Both the position numbers and the translations under genes were made by a program. DNA of 64,000 bases. Origin: JADJOY01 sp016713535 [NCBI: Deltaproteobacteria bacterium]. Its GTDB lineage: Bacteria > JADJOY01. Below the pieces are notes generated by a model, which saw nothing but the letters and a program-made list of their open reading frames with translations, did no database searches and was not told the origin of the DNA. The stretch covers positions 1-64,000 of the forward strand of contig JADJOY010000018.1 of NCBI GenBank assembly GCA_016713535.1, in the 5' to 3' direction. This document shows positions 24,103 to 33,531 of this stretch, in pieces (positions within the stretch are counted from its first letter, which is position 1; each line of letters opens with the position of its first letter).

Positions 24103-26952
24103 TCAGCGCCGCGTGAGCAGCTCGCGCAGGAAGCGCCCGGTGTGCGACGCCGCGACGTGCTGGACCTTTTCCGGCGGCCCGGCCGCCACCAGCTTCCCGC
24201 CGCCGTCGCCTCCCTCGGGGCCGAGGTCGACGATCCAGTCGCTCGACTTCACGACGTCGAGGTTGTGCTCGATCACGATCACCGTGTTGCCCTGGTCCAC
24301 CAGCCGCGTCAGCACCTCGAGCAGCTTGCGGACGTCGTCGAAGTGCAAGCCGGTGGTGGGCTCGTCGAGGATGTACACCGTGCGCCCGGTCGCGCGCTTG
24401 GCGAGCTCTCGCGAGAGCTTCACGCGCTGCGCCTCGCCGCCGGAGAGCGTGGTCGCCTGCTGACCGAGGCGGACGTAGCCGAGCCCGACCTGCTTGAGGG
24501 TCTCGAGGCGGGTGCGGATCGCCGGGATCGCGCCGAGGACCTCGAGCGCCTCGTCGACGGTCAGGTCGAGGATCTGCGCGATCGAGCGCCCCTTGAAGGT
24601 GACCTCGAGGGTGTCGCGGTTGTAGCGCTGGCCGTGGCAGGCGTCGCAGGTGACGTAGACGTCGGGCAGGAAGTGCATCTCGATCTTGACGATGCCGTCG
24701 CCCGAGCACTCCTCGCAGCGTCCGCCCTTGATGTTGAAGCTGAAGCGCCCCGGTCCCCAGCCGCGCACCTTCGACTCGGGTAGCTCGGCGAAGAGCTCGC
24801 GGATCGGCGTGAAGAGCCCGGTGTAGGTCGCCGGGTTGGAGCGCGGCGTGCGGCCGATCGGGCTCTGATCGATGTCGATCACCTTGTCGAGCTGCTCGAT
24901 GCCGTCGATGCGCTCGACCGAGCCGATCGTGGCGCGGGCACCCATCAGCCTCTGCTCGAGCGCCGGGAACAGCGTGTCGATGATCAGGCTGCTCTTGCCC
25001 GAGCCCGAGACGCCCGTGACGCAGGTCAGGCAGCCGAGCGGGATGCGGACGTCGACGCCCTTCAGGTTGTTGTGCCGGGCGCGCTTGATGGAGAGCCAGC
25101 GCCCCTGCGGAGCTCGCCGCTCGGAGGGCACCGGGATCGAGCGCGCGCCGCTCAGGTACTGGCCGGTGAGCGACGCCGGGTTCGCCGCGACTTCCTCGGG
25201 CGTCCCCGCCGCGACCAGCTCGCCGCCGAGCTGGCCCGCGCCCGGCCCCATGTCGATCACCCAGTCGGCGGCGCGGATCATGGCCTCGTCGTGCTCGACC
25301 ACCACCACCGTGTTGCCGAGGTCGCGAAGCCGCACCAGTGTCCGGATCAGCCGGTCGTTGTCGCGCGGGTGCAGACCGATCGAGGGCTCGTCGAGGACGT
25401 AGAGCACCCCCGAGAGCGCCGAGCCGATCTGGGTGGCGAGGCGGATGCGCTGGGCCTCGCCGCCCGACAGCGAGGCCGCCGTGCGATCGAGGCTCAGGTA
25501 CTCGATGCCGACGTCCTGGAGGAACTGCAGGCGCTCGCCGGCCTCCTTCACGATGCGCTCGGCGACCGCGCGGTCGCGCGGCTCGAGCGCGAGCTCGGCC
25601 AGGAAGCGCCGCGCCGCGCCGATCGAGAGCGACTCGACGTCGCGGATGCTCTTCTCGGCGATCCGCACCGCGAGGCTCTCGGGCCGCAGCCGCGCGCCGT
25701 TGCACTGTGCGCACGGGCGCACGCTCATGAAGCGCTCGACGTCCTCGCGCACCCACTCGCTCTCGGTCTGGCGGTAGCGTGACTCGAGGTTCGGGATCAC
25801 CCCCTCCCACGCCTTGCGGTAGGTCGTCTCGCTGCGGGCGGTCCGGTACACGAACTCGACCTCTTCGGGCCCCGCGCCGTGCAGGATCGCCTTGCGGGTC
25901 TTCGCCGGGAGGTCCTTCCACGGCGTCTCCGCATCGAAGCGCAGGTGCTTCGCGAGTCCTTCGATCACACCGGCGTAGGACGACGTGCCGTCCTCGTTCT
26001 TGCGCTGCCATGGCGCGATCGCGCCGCCCGCGAGCGAGCGCTTGGCGTCGGGGATCACCAGCTCCTCGTCGAAGAAGAGCTTGGTGCCGAGCCCGTCGCA
26101 GCCAGGGCAGGCACCGTACGGGCTGTTGAACGAGAACATCCGCGGCGTGAGCTCGGGCAGGCTGGTGCCGTGCTCGAGACACGCGAAGCGCTCGCTGAGC
26201 AGGTCGTCGCCGCCGGGCGCGCCGACGATGATCACCAGACCATCCGCCAGGGCGAGCGCGGTGGAGAGGCTGTCGGCGAGGCGCCGCTCGATGCCGGGCC
26301 GCACCACCAGCCGATCGACGATGACCTCGATGGTGTGGGCGACCTTCTTGTCGAGCGCGAGCGGCTCGTCGAGGTCGTGGAGCTCGCCGTCGATGCGCGC
26401 CCGCAGGTAGCCCTTGCGCTTGAGCTCGTCGAGCTCCTTCTTGAACTCGCCCTTGCGCCCCCGCGCCAGCGGCGCCAGCACCTGGATCTTGCTCTCGGCG
26501 GGGTAGCCGAGGATGCGATCGGCCATCTGCTGCGGCGTCTGGCTCGCGATCAGCCGGCCGCAGGTCGGACAGTGCGGCTTGCCGATGCGCGCGAACAAGA
26601 GCCGCAGGTAGTCGTGGATCTCGGTGACGGTGCCGACGGTCGAGCGCGGATTGCGGCTGGTGGTGCGCTGCTCGATGGCGATGGCGGGGGAAAGCCCGTC
26701 GATGGCGTCGACGTCGGGCTTCTCCATGCGCTCGAGGAACTGGCGCGCGTAGGCCGACAGGCTCTCCACGTAGCGCCGCTGACCCTCGGCGTAGAGGGTG
26801 TCGAACGCGAGCGACGACTTGCCCGAGCCCGAGAGGCCGGTCACCACCACGAGCCGGTCACGCGGCAGGACGACGTCGATGCCCTTGAGGTTGTGCTCGC
26901 GGGCGCCGCGGATCGTGATCGTGCGCAGCTCGGGCGGCTCGACGAGGCTCAA
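24103..26952 (-). CDS. uvrA: Excinuclease ABC subunit A
   Basis: A complete 949-residue UvrA, the damage-recognition ATPase of nucleotide excision repair that loads UvrB. It has two ABC modules: Walker [10 protein letters not shown] near residue 40 and [10 protein letters not shown] near 645, signature motifs [10 protein letters not shown] and [10 protein letters not shown], Walker [15 protein letters not shown] and [14 protein letters not shown]. Zinc-binding parts include [23 protein letters not shown] and CDACHGQ. The conserved GFSFN-like [12 protein letters not shown] and [14 protein letters not shown] are present. The start is TTG at 26952, because no ATG or GTG in frame lies nearby. An ATG at 26963 is out of frame. 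Its 3' end is 23 bp from the repeat array. No LexA-like box was recognised. Confidence 0.98.
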   Translation of the reverse strand: MSLVEPPELRTITIRGAREHNLKGIDVVLPRDRLVVVTGLSGSGKSSLAFDTLYAEGQRRYVESLSAYARQFLERMEKPDVDAIDGLSPAIAIEQRTTSRNPRSTVGTVTEIHDYLRLLFARIGKPHCPTCGRLIASQTPQQMADRILGYPAESKIQVLAPLARGRKGEFKKELDELKRKGYLRARIDGELHDLDEPLALDKKVAHTIEVIVDRLVVRPGIERRLADSLSTALALADGLVIIVGAPGGDDLLSERFACLEHGTSLPELTPRMFSFNSPYGACPGCDGLGTKLFFDEELVIPDAKRSLAGGAIAPWQRKNEDGTSSYAGVIEGLAKHLRFDAETPWKDLPAKTRKAILHGAGPEEVEFVYRTARSETTYRKAWEGVIPNLESRYRQTESEWVREDVERFMSVRPCAQCNGARLRPESLAVRIAEKSIRDVESLSIGAARRFLAELALEPRDRAVAERIVKEAGERLQFLQDVGIEYLSLDRTAASLSGGEAQRIRLATQIGSALSGVLYVLDEPSIGLHPRDNDRLIRTLVRLRDLGNTVVVVEHDEAMIRAADWVIDMGPGAGQLGGELVAAGTPEEVAANPASLTGQYLSGARSIPVPSERRAPQGRWLSIKRARHNNLKGVDVRIPLGCLTCVTGVSGSGKSSLIIDTLFPALEQRLMGARATIGSVERIDGIEQLDKVIDIDQSPIGRTPRSNPATYTGLFTPIRELFAELPESKVRGWGPGRFSFNIKGGRCEECSGDGIVKIEMHFLPDVYVTCDACHGQRYNRDTLEVTFKGRSIAQILDLTVDEALEVLGAIPAIRTRLETLKQVGLGYVRLGQQATTLSGGEAQRVKLSRELAKRATGRTVYILDEPTTGLHFDDVRKLLEVLTRLVDQGNTVIVIEHNLDVVKSSDWIVDLGPEGGDGGGKLVAAGPPEKVQHVAASHTGRFLRELLTRR

Positions 26953-27040
26953 GGACGTCTCATGGGTGGCGGTGTGAGCGCGGCCCCGCGAGGATAGCGC
27001 CTGGCCGAGGAGCGCGCGCGGCCGCTCGCCCCGTTTGCCG

Positions 27041-27166
27041 GCCTGGAGGGTCGTCGCTTCGTCGACGACCCCAGGGTCGAACGTTGGGGCGGCCGACGAA
27101 GCGGCCGCCCTCCAGGCTGTTCGATTCCGGTCTGGAGGGCGCGCCTCCGGCGCGCCGCCGCTCGCG
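27041..27166. repeat. Three palindromic hairpins upstream of uvrA
   Basis: In order: stem GGTCGTCG with loop CTTCGT; stem GCGGCCG with loop ACGAAG (CTTCGT on the other strand); stem GGCGCGCC around TCC. TGGAGGG or CCCTCCAG flanks the first two, and CTGGAGGG precedes the third. The space from 26953 to 27172 contains no gene. Confidence 0.8.
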
Positions 27167-27172
27167 ACCGCG

Positions 27173-27352
27173 TTACTGCGCGCGCTCGACGCTCAGGTAC
27201 GGATCGCCGTCGGCGTCGCGCTCGACCGTGACCGCCCACGGGTTGCAGCACACGTCGCAGTCCTGGACGAACGTGCCACTCGTCTCGGGGTCGATCACCA
27301 GCGCCACGGTCTCGCCACAGTACGGGCAACAGACCTCGACCTCATCTTGCAC
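27173..27352 (-). CDS. CPXCG motif-containing cysteine-rich small protein
   Basis: A 59-residue protein. It starts at GTG 27352 and reads [20 protein letters not shown], then [19 protein letters not shown], ending [13 protein letters not shown] with a second CDVCC pair is the pattern of the CPXCG family, small zinc- or metal-binding proteins of unknown role common in gamma- and deltaproteobacteria. GAGG lies ten bases upstream. The GTG sits within the last codons of the PIG-L gene (overlap of 11 bases), so expression is coupled. Confidence 0.88.
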   Translation of the reverse strand: MQDEVEVCCPYCGETVALVIDPETSGTFVQDCDVCCNPWAVTVERDADGDPYLSVERAQ

Positions 27353-28266
27353 GGACGTCCTCGCGCACGGGTGAAGCGTCGCGTGCGTGGCGGATCGCTT
27401 CGCCGCCGCGGCTCGGCGCCGCCCACGGATACTTCGCCACGACGCTCTCGACGGCCGGCGGCGCCAGCTCGAAGAAGAGCTCGGTGCGGCGCACGAACGC
27501 GTTCAGGAAGCCGGGGCTGATGGCGAGCTGGCTCGCGTAGCGGCTCAGCGCGGTGCGCTTGCCGGTGACCGCGCGTCGAGCCGGTCGACCTCCAGTCCAC
27601 GAGCGCCAGCAGGGTGAAGGCTCCGGCCGCGGAGTGGTCCGGGTGGATGTCGATCGGGTCCGGCAGACACACCATCGTGGGGCGGGTCTCGCGCAGGATG
27701 CGCGTGAGCTCACCACGCAGGTTGGCGCCGCTGTACGGGAGCGCCGGGGCGCGCGCCTCGTCGTACGGAGGGTCGGCGGCGCCGGTGGTGAGGGAGCGCT
27801 CGGGCTTGTCCTCGGGCCAGTGCTCGTCGAGGAGCGCCTTGAGACCGCCATCGGGGAAGCCGAGCACCTCGACGTCGACCCGCTCGCCGCCGAGGGTGGC
27901 GGCGCTGGCCTCGGCCTCGCCGATGCGGTGCTCCCCGTACGCGACGTACTCGCTGGGCTGAGGCGGGATCTCGGGCGTGATGCGCCGGACCGCGTCCTGA
28001 TAGCCGTCTCCCGCCGTGACCAAGACGATCCGTGCGCTGCCTCCCCGCGCCAGCACGCGCTGGATGAGGCCGGCGCTGGCGATGGTCTCGTCGTCGGGGT
28101 GCGGCGCGATCACGAGCAGTCGCTCGCCGGTGCCGATCTCGAGCGGCCCGGCGTCGGCGGCGGTTGCGTCGGGGGCCGGCGCGAGCGCCGCGAGCACGGC
28201 GGCCACGAGCACCGGCCACGCGGCGAGCGCGCGCTGGCCTGGAGGTCGAGGCGGATTCGAGGCCAT
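27342..28266 (-). CDS. PIG-L family deacetylase, secreted, frameshifted near the 3' end
   Basis: About 308 residues if the frames are joined. N-terminal signal peptide (LAAWPVLVAAVLAALAPAPD), then the LmbE/PIG-L metal motif LLVIAPHPDDETIASAG, ARIVLVTAGDGYQDAV, the ELTRILRETRPTMVCLPD strand and IHPDHSAAGAFTLLALVDW, which holds the third zinc ligand. From about 27585 the natural continuation is in another frame (TGKRTALSRYASQLAISPGF, FVRRTELFFELAPP), ending at 27342. One extra base in the 27560-27590 region explains the break. Family members remove acetyl groups from N-acetylglucosamine conjugates. An exported form could act on envelope glycans or antibiotics. Confidence 0.83.
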
Positions 28267-28410
28267 GGGGCGGTGCCGGGTGAACGGCCGAGAATAGCGC
28301 CCACCCCATCCGGTTTCGAGAGACAGGGTCTCTCGCCCGGTTCGCGAGTCACCCGCCGCGTGCCCGTTGCGTCCGCGCTCGTCCGCGGGGCAAAGTCGCG
28401 CGGCGGAGGG

Positions 28411-30390
28411 ATGGCTCGAGTGAATCGTCCGAGAGCGAAGGCATGGAGCGCGGTGTGGGGCCTCGTCGTCGGGCTGTGCGTCGCTGCGGCCGGGTGTGGC
28501 TCGGACGGCGGCGACGCCACGACACACGGCACGCAGGTGGTGTTCGATCTCGCGGCGCTCGACGGCACCGCGGGCTACTTCGACTTCCCGTGGCCCAGCG
28601 TGCTCCGGCTCCGCGAGGACGGGCGCATCGACCTGACCGGCTTCCCGCTGCCCGCGGGACCGCCCAGCCTGCGCGAGTTCATAGGCGGCTACCTGGGGCA
28701 GATCGCCGACACCACCACGGGCTTCGGCACCAACCACGGCGGCTTCTTCCGTCTCACGGGCGCGATCGACGTCGCCACCTTGCCGTTCGGCGCGGAGGCC
28801 TCGCTCACGCCCGAGTCCTCGGTGTTCCTGGTCGACGTCGACCCGGCGTCGGCCGAGCGCGGCGAGCGCATCCCGGTGGTCGTCTCGTATCAGTACGAGC
28901 CGACCCTCTACGAGCCCAGCAACCTGCTCGCGGTGGCGCCGCTGCTCGGCTTCCCGCTCAGGCCCTCGACCCGCTACGCGATGGTCGTCACGACCGCGGT
29001 GAAGGACGTCTCCGGCGCGCCGCTCGTGGCCGCTCCGTTGCTCGCGCGGATCCGCGCCGGTCGCTCGAGCGGCGACGCGCGCGTCGCGCGCCTGGTCGAC
29101 GCCTACGAGCCGCTCTGGGCCACCTTGCGAGACGGCGACGGGCCGAGACCCGAGGACGTGGCCGCGGCCACGGTCTTCACGACCCGCGACGTGGTCGGCG
29201 AGATGTTCCGGATCCGCGACTGGATCCACGCCAACGTCGACGTCGGTCCGCCGACCGATCTCGGCTTCGAGGAGGAGTACCCCGACTTCTACGAGTTCAC
29301 CGGCCACTACGCGAGCCCCAACTTCCAGACCGGCACGCCCCCCTATCTCACCCAGGGCGGCGAGATCCTGTTCGACGCGAACGGCGACCCGATCGTGCAG
29401 CGCACCGAGTCGCTCCGGTTCTCGGTGACGGTGCCGAAGGGCGCGCCGCCCGCCGGCGGCTGGCCGGTGGTGGTGTACGCGCACGGTACCGGCGGCGACT
29501 ACGAGAGCCTGGTGCGGCGCGAGGCGATCGACCTGGCGCAGAACGGTCTGGCCGCGATCGGCATCGACCAGCCGATCCACGGCACGCGCGTGGAGAGCGA
29601 CACCGACTGGTCGTTCTTCTTCTTCAACTACCTGCGCCCGGTGGCGGCACGCGACAACCTGCGCCAGTCGGCGGCCGACAACGTCCAGCAGATGCGCTTC
29701 GTGCGTCAGCTCGTGATCCCCGCCGAGCTCCACCCGGAGGGCGTCGAGACGCGCTTCGACGCGGGCCGCGTCCACTTCATGGGCCACTCGCAGGGCGGCA
29801 CCGAGGGGCCGCTCTTCGTCGGCGCGGAGGACGAGATCGGCTGCGCGGTGATGAGCGGCTCGGGGGGCGGGCTCAGGGTGACCCTGCTGCAGAAGACCCT
29901 GCCGGTGCCGGTCGTGTACCTGGTCGAGGCGCTCGCGGGAGCGCTCGGCACCAACGAGCTCGATCTGTTCCACCCGCTCGCGCAGATCCTCCAGCTCTTC
30001 ATCGAGGAGGGCGACCCGCTCAACTACGCGCCGTATTACGCGAAGCGCTCGCGCGGCGCGCCGCACAGTGTCTTCATCTCCGACGGGTTGCTCGACTTCC
30101 AGGTGCCGTACACCACCGTCGGCGCGCACGCCGTCGCCACCGGCGCGCCGGTGGTCGGCCGGGTGTACAAGCCGATCGAGGGCATGGAGATCGCGGGGCT
30201 CGAAGCGCTGGTGCCGCCGGTGAGCGGCAACGTGCTCGGCGCGGACGGCACGCGGGTCACGCTCGGCGTGGTCCAGTACCCGCGCGACGGCCACTACGCG
30301 CTCTTCGACAACCCCGACGCCACGTACCAGTACGGCCACTTCCTCGGCTCGTGCGCCGCCGGCCACCCGACCATCCCCGCGCCGCCGTGA
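28411..30390 (+). CDS. Lipoprotein alpha/beta hydrolase (lipase-like)
   Basis: 659 residues. Signal AVWGLVVGLCVAAAGC with lipobox Cys, then a Gly/Asp linker. An N-terminal beta-rich domain of about 280 residues (VVFDLAALDGTAGYFDFPWP, RLTGAIDVATLPFGAEASLT) resembles the N-terminal domain of large bacterial lipases. The alpha/beta hydrolase core has WPVVVYAHGTGGDYESLVRR (oxyanion region), VHFMGHSQGGTEGPLF with nucleophile Ser in GHSQGG, and a late PRDGHYALFDN that could supply the catalytic His. It is probably an outer-membrane esterase/lipase. ATG 28411 is chosen for GGCGGAGGG immediately upstream. It is divergent from the PIG-L gene. Confidence 0.87.
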   Translation: MARVNRPRAKAWSAVWGLVVGLCVAAAGCGSDGGDATTHGTQVVFDLAALDGTAGYFDFPWPSVLRLREDGRIDLTGFPLPAGPPSLREFIGGYLGQIADTTTGFGTNHGGFFRLTGAIDVATLPFGAEASLTPESSVFLVDVDPASAERGERIPVVVSYQYEPTLYEPSNLLAVAPLLGFPLRPSTRYAMVVTTAVKDVSGAPLVAAPLLARIRAGRSSGDARVARLVDAYEPLWATLRDGDGPRPEDVAAATVFTTRDVVGEMFRIRDWIHANVDVGPPTDLGFEEEYPDFYEFTGHYASPNFQTGTPPYLTQGGEILFDANGDPIVQRTESLRFSVTVPKGAPPAGGWPVVVYAHGTGGDYESLVRREAIDLAQNGLAAIGIDQPIHGTRVESDTDWSFFFFNYLRPVAARDNLRQSAADNVQQMRFVRQLVIPAELHPEGVETRFDAGRVHFMGHSQGGTEGPLFVGAEDEIGCAVMSGSGGGLRVTLLQKTLPVPVVYLVEALAGALGTNELDLFHPLAQILQLFIEEGDPLNYAPYYAKRSRGAPHSVFISDGLLDFQVPYTTVGAHAVATGAPVVGRVYKPIEGMEIAGLEALVPPVSGNVLGADGTRVTLGVVQYPRDGHYALFDNPDATYQYGHFLGSCAAGHPTIPAPP

Positions 30391-30415
30391 CGCGCCGATC
30401 CCTTCGCGGCCGCGA

Positions 30416-30625
30416 TCCGTAGGGGCGGGGCCCGTCCCCGCCCGCGATCGACGATGCAGGCGATGCGTCGTATCGCCGGGCACGCGGCGCGTGCCCCTCC
30501 GGGTTCGTGCCGCCGCCGACGCTGGGGCGCGCCGGAGTCGCGCCCTCCAGAACGAACGGGATCGAGCGGCGTGGAGGGCCGCGATCCTTCGCGGCCGCGA
30601 ACCGTAGGATCGGGGTTCATCCCCG
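30416..30625. repeat. Cluster of four different hairpin repeats
   Basis: TAGGGGCGGGGCCCGTCCCC at about 30420, the palindrome GGGCACGCGGCGCGTGCCC at about 30478, CTGGGGCGCGCC-type sequence at 30520-30545, and GGCCGCGATCCTTCGCGGCC at 30579-30598 (same core as the 108-bp array). They fill the gene-free 30391-30684 region, together with the leader of the next gene. Confidence 0.8.
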
Positions 30626-30684
30626 CCCGCGAGCCCGGGACGCTCTTCCGCACCACCGCCGATCGCGGCTAGTTTCGAACCACC

Positions 30685-31428
30685 ATGGACACCGCCGAGC
30701 TCGCTCCTTATCTCGCGCCGACCCAGTTCCTCGACTCCCGAGAGCCGTCGCTCGTCGCGTTCGCGAAGGACGCGATCGGTGACGCCGCCGACGATCGCAC
30801 CAAGGCGGTGCGGCTCTTCTACGCGGTGCGCGACGCCATCCGCTACGACCCGTACATGACGGGGCTCGCGGTGGAGGACTTCCGCGCCAGCCGGATCCTG
30901 GCCGAGGGCCGAGGCTTCTGCGTGCCGAAGGCGATCGCCCTCGCGGCGTGCGCGCGCTCGGTGGGTGTGCCGGCGCGGCTCGGCTTCGCCGACGTCCGCA
31001 ATCACCTCGCGACCGAGAAGCTGCGCGAGCGCATGGGCACCGACGAGTTCGTGTTCCACGGCTACGTGGAGCTCTGGCTCGGCGGGCGCTGGGTGAAGGC
31101 GACGCCCACCTTCAACGCGTCCCTGTGCGAGAAGTTCCGCGTGACGCCGCTCGACTTCGACGGCGAGCACGACGCGCTCTTCCATCCCTTCGACCGCGAC
31201 GGCAACAAGCACATGGAGTACCTGCGCTACCGCGGCGAGTTCGCCGACTTCCCCATGGAGGAGATGCTGGCCGCCTGGCAGCGCTCGTATCCGCACCTCT
31301 TCGGGCTCGGCGAGACCGTCGCGGACGTGGTGCAGCGGGTCGCGGTCGAGCAGGGCGACTTCGAGGCCGAGGCCGAAGCGGAGAACGCCGATGCCGCCGC
31401 GGTCGCGCGAGCGGATGGAGCTCGCTGA
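30685..31428 (+). CDS. Transglutaminase-like domain protein
   Basis: 247 residues, no signal peptide. The core pattern of the transglutaminase-like superfamily is present: KAVRLFYAVRDAIRYDPY, catalytic Cys in AEGRGFCVPKAIALAACARS, His in FHGYVELWLGGRWVKATPTFN. The usual third residue Asp is Asn in TPTFN. The superfamily includes cysteine proteases and amide-forming enzymes. The acidic tail (FEAEAEAENADAAAV) is not conserved. Its stop overlaps the ATG of the amidase gene (TGATG), hinting at joint action on amide-containing substrates. Confidence 0.88.
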   Translation: MDTAELAPYLAPTQFLDSREPSLVAFAKDAIGDAADDRTKAVRLFYAVRDAIRYDPYMTGLAVEDFRASRILAEGRGFCVPKAIALAACARSVGVPARLGFADVRNHLATEKLRERMGTDEFVFHGYVELWLGGRWVKATPTFNASLCEKFRVTPLDFDGEHDALFHPFDRDGNKHMEYLRYRGEFADFPMEEMLAAWQRSYPHLFGLGETVADVVQRVAVEQGDFEAEAEAENADAAAVARADGAR

Positions 31429-32879
31429 TGGCCCTCGACCCGTTGCTGCTGCTCTCCGGCACCGAGCTGGCGCGGCGCATCCGCGCCGGCGAGGTCCGCT
31501 CGCTCGAGGCGGTCGACGCGCACATCGCGCACATCGAGCGCGTGAACCGGGTCCTCAACGCGATGGTCGCCGAGCGCTTCGACGCCGCGCGCGACGAAGC
31601 CCGGCGCGCCGACGCGCGGCTCGCCTCCACCTCGGACCGCGCCAGCCTGCCGCCGTTCCACGGCGTACCGTGCTCGATCAAGGAGTGCTTCGCGCTCACC
31701 GGCATGCCGCAGACCTCCGGCCTCGTGGCGCGCAAGGGCTACCTCGCCACCAGCGACGCCACCGCGGTGGCGCGGCTGCGTGCCGCCGGCGCGATCCCGC
31801 TCGGCGTGACCAACGTCTCCGAGCTCTGCATGTGGATGGAGTCGAACAACCGCGTGTACGGGCGCAGCAACAATCCCTACGATCCGCGCCGCACCGTGGG
31901 CGGCAGCTCGGGCGGCGAGGGCGCGATCGTGGGCGTGGGCGGCGCGCCGTTCGGGCTCGGCTCCGACGTCGGCGGGTCGATCCGGATGCCGGCCTTCTTC
32001 AACGGCGTGTTCGGCCACAAGCCGACCGGCGGCCTGGTACCCAACAGCGGCCAGTTCCCGCTCGCCCAGGGCGCGACGCAGCGCTACTGCACCACCGGCC
32101 CGCTCGCGCGCCGCGCCGAGGACCTGATGCCGCTGCTCAGGATCCTGGCCGGCCCGGACGGGCTCGAGGCGGGTTGCATCGCGTGGCCCCTCGGCGACCC
32201 CGACTCGGTGCGCCTCGAAGGGCTGCGCGTGGTCTCGATCGAGGACAACGGCCTGATCCCGGTGAGCAACGAGCTACGGCAGTCGCAGCGCCGCGTCGCC
32301 GAGGCGCTCGCCGCGCGCGGCGCCCGCGTCGAGTGGGAGCACGTGCCGCGGCTCAAGCAGTCGCTCGAGATCTGGTCGGCGATGCTCGCGTCGTCGGAGG
32401 GCGAGGACTTCGCGACGATGCTCGGCAACGGGGTGCGGATCAACGCGCTGCTCGAGCTCGTGAAGTGGGGCGTCGGCCGCTCCGCCCACACGCTGCCGGC
32501 GATCATGCTCGCGCTCCTCGAGAAGGTGCCCAAGTGGACGCCGGGCCGGACCCAGCGCCTCGCGGCGGTCGGCGCGGAGCTTCGTGCCGAGCTCGTGAAG
32601 CTCATCGGACCGAACGGCGTGCTGCTCTATCCGCCGTACGCGAGCGTGGCGCCCCGCCACGCCTTTCCGCTCGCGCCGCCGGTGTGCTGGGCCTACACCG
32701 CGATCCTGAACGTGATGGAGCTGCCGGTCACCCAGGTGCCGCTGGGGCTCGACCCCGATGGGGTGCCGCTCGGGATCCAGGTCGCGGCGGTCCATGGCAA
32801 CGACCACGTCACGATCGCGGTCGCTCGCGAGCTCGAGCGCGCGTTCGGGGGGTGGGTGGTCCCCTCGCTCGCCGGGTGA
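31428..32879 (+). CDS. Amidase (amidase signature family, FAAH-like)
   Basis: 483 residues with the Ser-cisSer-Lys triad of amidase signature enzymes: Lys in HGVPCSIKECFALTG, the Gly/Ser-rich signature TVGGSSGGEGAIVGVG, and nucleophile Ser in GSDVGGSIRMPAFFNG. FGHKPTGGLVPNSG and the late NVMELPVTQVPLG complete the family pattern. It hydrolyses carboxamides. The overall likeness, with substrate-channel residues like MWMESNN, is to fatty-acid-amide-hydrolase-type members, but the substrate is inferred. No Gat-type operon is present, so this is not GatA. It is translationally coupled to the transglutaminase-like gene. Confidence 0.92.
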   Translation: MALDPLLLLSGTELARRIRAGEVRSLEAVDAHIAHIERVNRVLNAMVAERFDAARDEARRADARLASTSDRASLPPFHGVPCSIKECFALTGMPQTSGLVARKGYLATSDATAVARLRAAGAIPLGVTNVSELCMWMESNNRVYGRSNNPYDPRRTVGGSSGGEGAIVGVGGAPFGLGSDVGGSIRMPAFFNGVFGHKPTGGLVPNSGQFPLAQGATQRYCTTGPLARRAEDLMPLLRILAGPDGLEAGCIAWPLGDPDSVRLEGLRVVSIEDNGLIPVSNELRQSQRRVAEALAARGARVEWEHVPRLKQSLEIWSAMLASSEGEDFATMLGNGVRINALLELVKWGVGRSAHTLPAIMLALLEKVPKWTPGRTQRLAAVGAELRAELVKLIGPNGVLLYPPYASVAPRHAFPLAPPVCWAYTAILNVMELPVTQVPLGLDPDGVPLGIQVAAVHGNDHVTIAVARELERAFGGWVVPSLAG

Positions 32880-32901
32880 GCTGCCCGGATTTGAACTTTG
32901 T

Positions 32902-32917
32902 ACCAGGGCCCCCTGGT
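32902..32917. other. Perfect 16-bp palindrome after the amidase gene
   Basis: ACCAGGG, CC, CCCTGGT: a perfect 7-bp inverted repeat 22 bp after the amidase stop, without a T-run. It could be a transcript-end hairpin or a protein site. It differs from the repeat families elsewhere. Confidence 0.5.
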
Positions 32918-33012
32918 CAGGCCGCCCCGACGGATCGAGACGGTTCGTCAGGATCGTGCCACGTGACGGTTTTGGTCACCGCGCTCTCGCGAAAAACCGC
33001 AAGAATTTCGCA

Positions 33013-33056
33013 GCGCGCCCAGCCCGCCGGCTTCCAGGCGAGGCGGCGCGCTTTTT
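33013..33056 (+). terminator. Probable rho-independent terminator after the amidase
   Basis: GCGCGCC (33013-33019) pairs with GGCGCGC (33045-33051), with further inner pairing, and is followed directly by TTTTT (33052-33056). Confidence 0.6.
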
Positions 33057-33118
33057 GCTCATCGCCAGGGTGGTCGCTTCGCCTTGCAGGGGGTGGGGCG
33101 GCCCGAAAGGTCGCTTCC

Positions 33119-33379
33119 ATGATCGTCGAATGTGCCTGGTGCGGAGCCCATCTTGGTGAGAAAGAGCCCCTGCTGGACCTCCGTCCCACCTCGGGGATCT
33201 GCGACGAGTGTGTGGATCTGCTCGAGTCCGGCCAGACCTGCGCGGCGCCCCGCCTGCGTTCGGGTTCCCCGCAGGTTCGCGGCGTGAGCCTCGGCGCGGC
33301 GATGGCGTTCGGCCCCCAGGCCATGCGCGGCCTCCACGAGAGCCCCGCCCTCCGGATTCGCCGGCCGCCCCGCCACTGA
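33119..33379 (+). CDS. Small zinc-ribbon-like protein
   Basis: 86 residues. Two CxxC knuckles (ECAWCGAHLGEKEP and GICDECVDLL) separated by about 20 residues form a treble-clef/zinc-ribbon-like module seen in short deltaproteobacterial proteins. The C-terminal half is basic with no recognised fold. GAAAGG precedes the ATG at about 11 bases. Function unknown; metal binding is inferred from the four cysteines. It stands alone between a terminator and an SDR gene. Confidence 0.72.
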   Translation: MIVECAWCGAHLGEKEPLLDLRPTSGICDECVDLLESGQTCAAPRLRSGSPQVRGVSLGAAMAFGPQAMRGLHESPALRIRRPPRH

Positions 33380-33531
33380 GTCGTCCCTCACCATTCGCCC
33401 GGGGCCCCCCGGGGTCCCGATCCTCAGCTTCGTCCCGCCCGGTTTGTCGTTTGCCGTTTGCCGGCGCCCCGCGCTAGGTCAAGGCGTTTGCGATCCGTGC
33501 GTCCTCGCACGCGCCGTCCGGGGCGTCGTCC

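Noticed and set aside
22199-26182. 1,327-residue minus-strand frame and an 1,124-residue plus-strand frame across the 108-bp array
   Set aside because: The repeat period is divisible by three and lacks stops, so open frames persist by chance. The uvrA part is out of frame with UvrA.
27295-31296. 1,333-residue minus-strand frame
   Set aside because: It lies antisense to the lipase and transglutaminase-like genes and only coincides with the PIG-L reading frame at one end. Codon-biased GC-rich DNA produces such frames.
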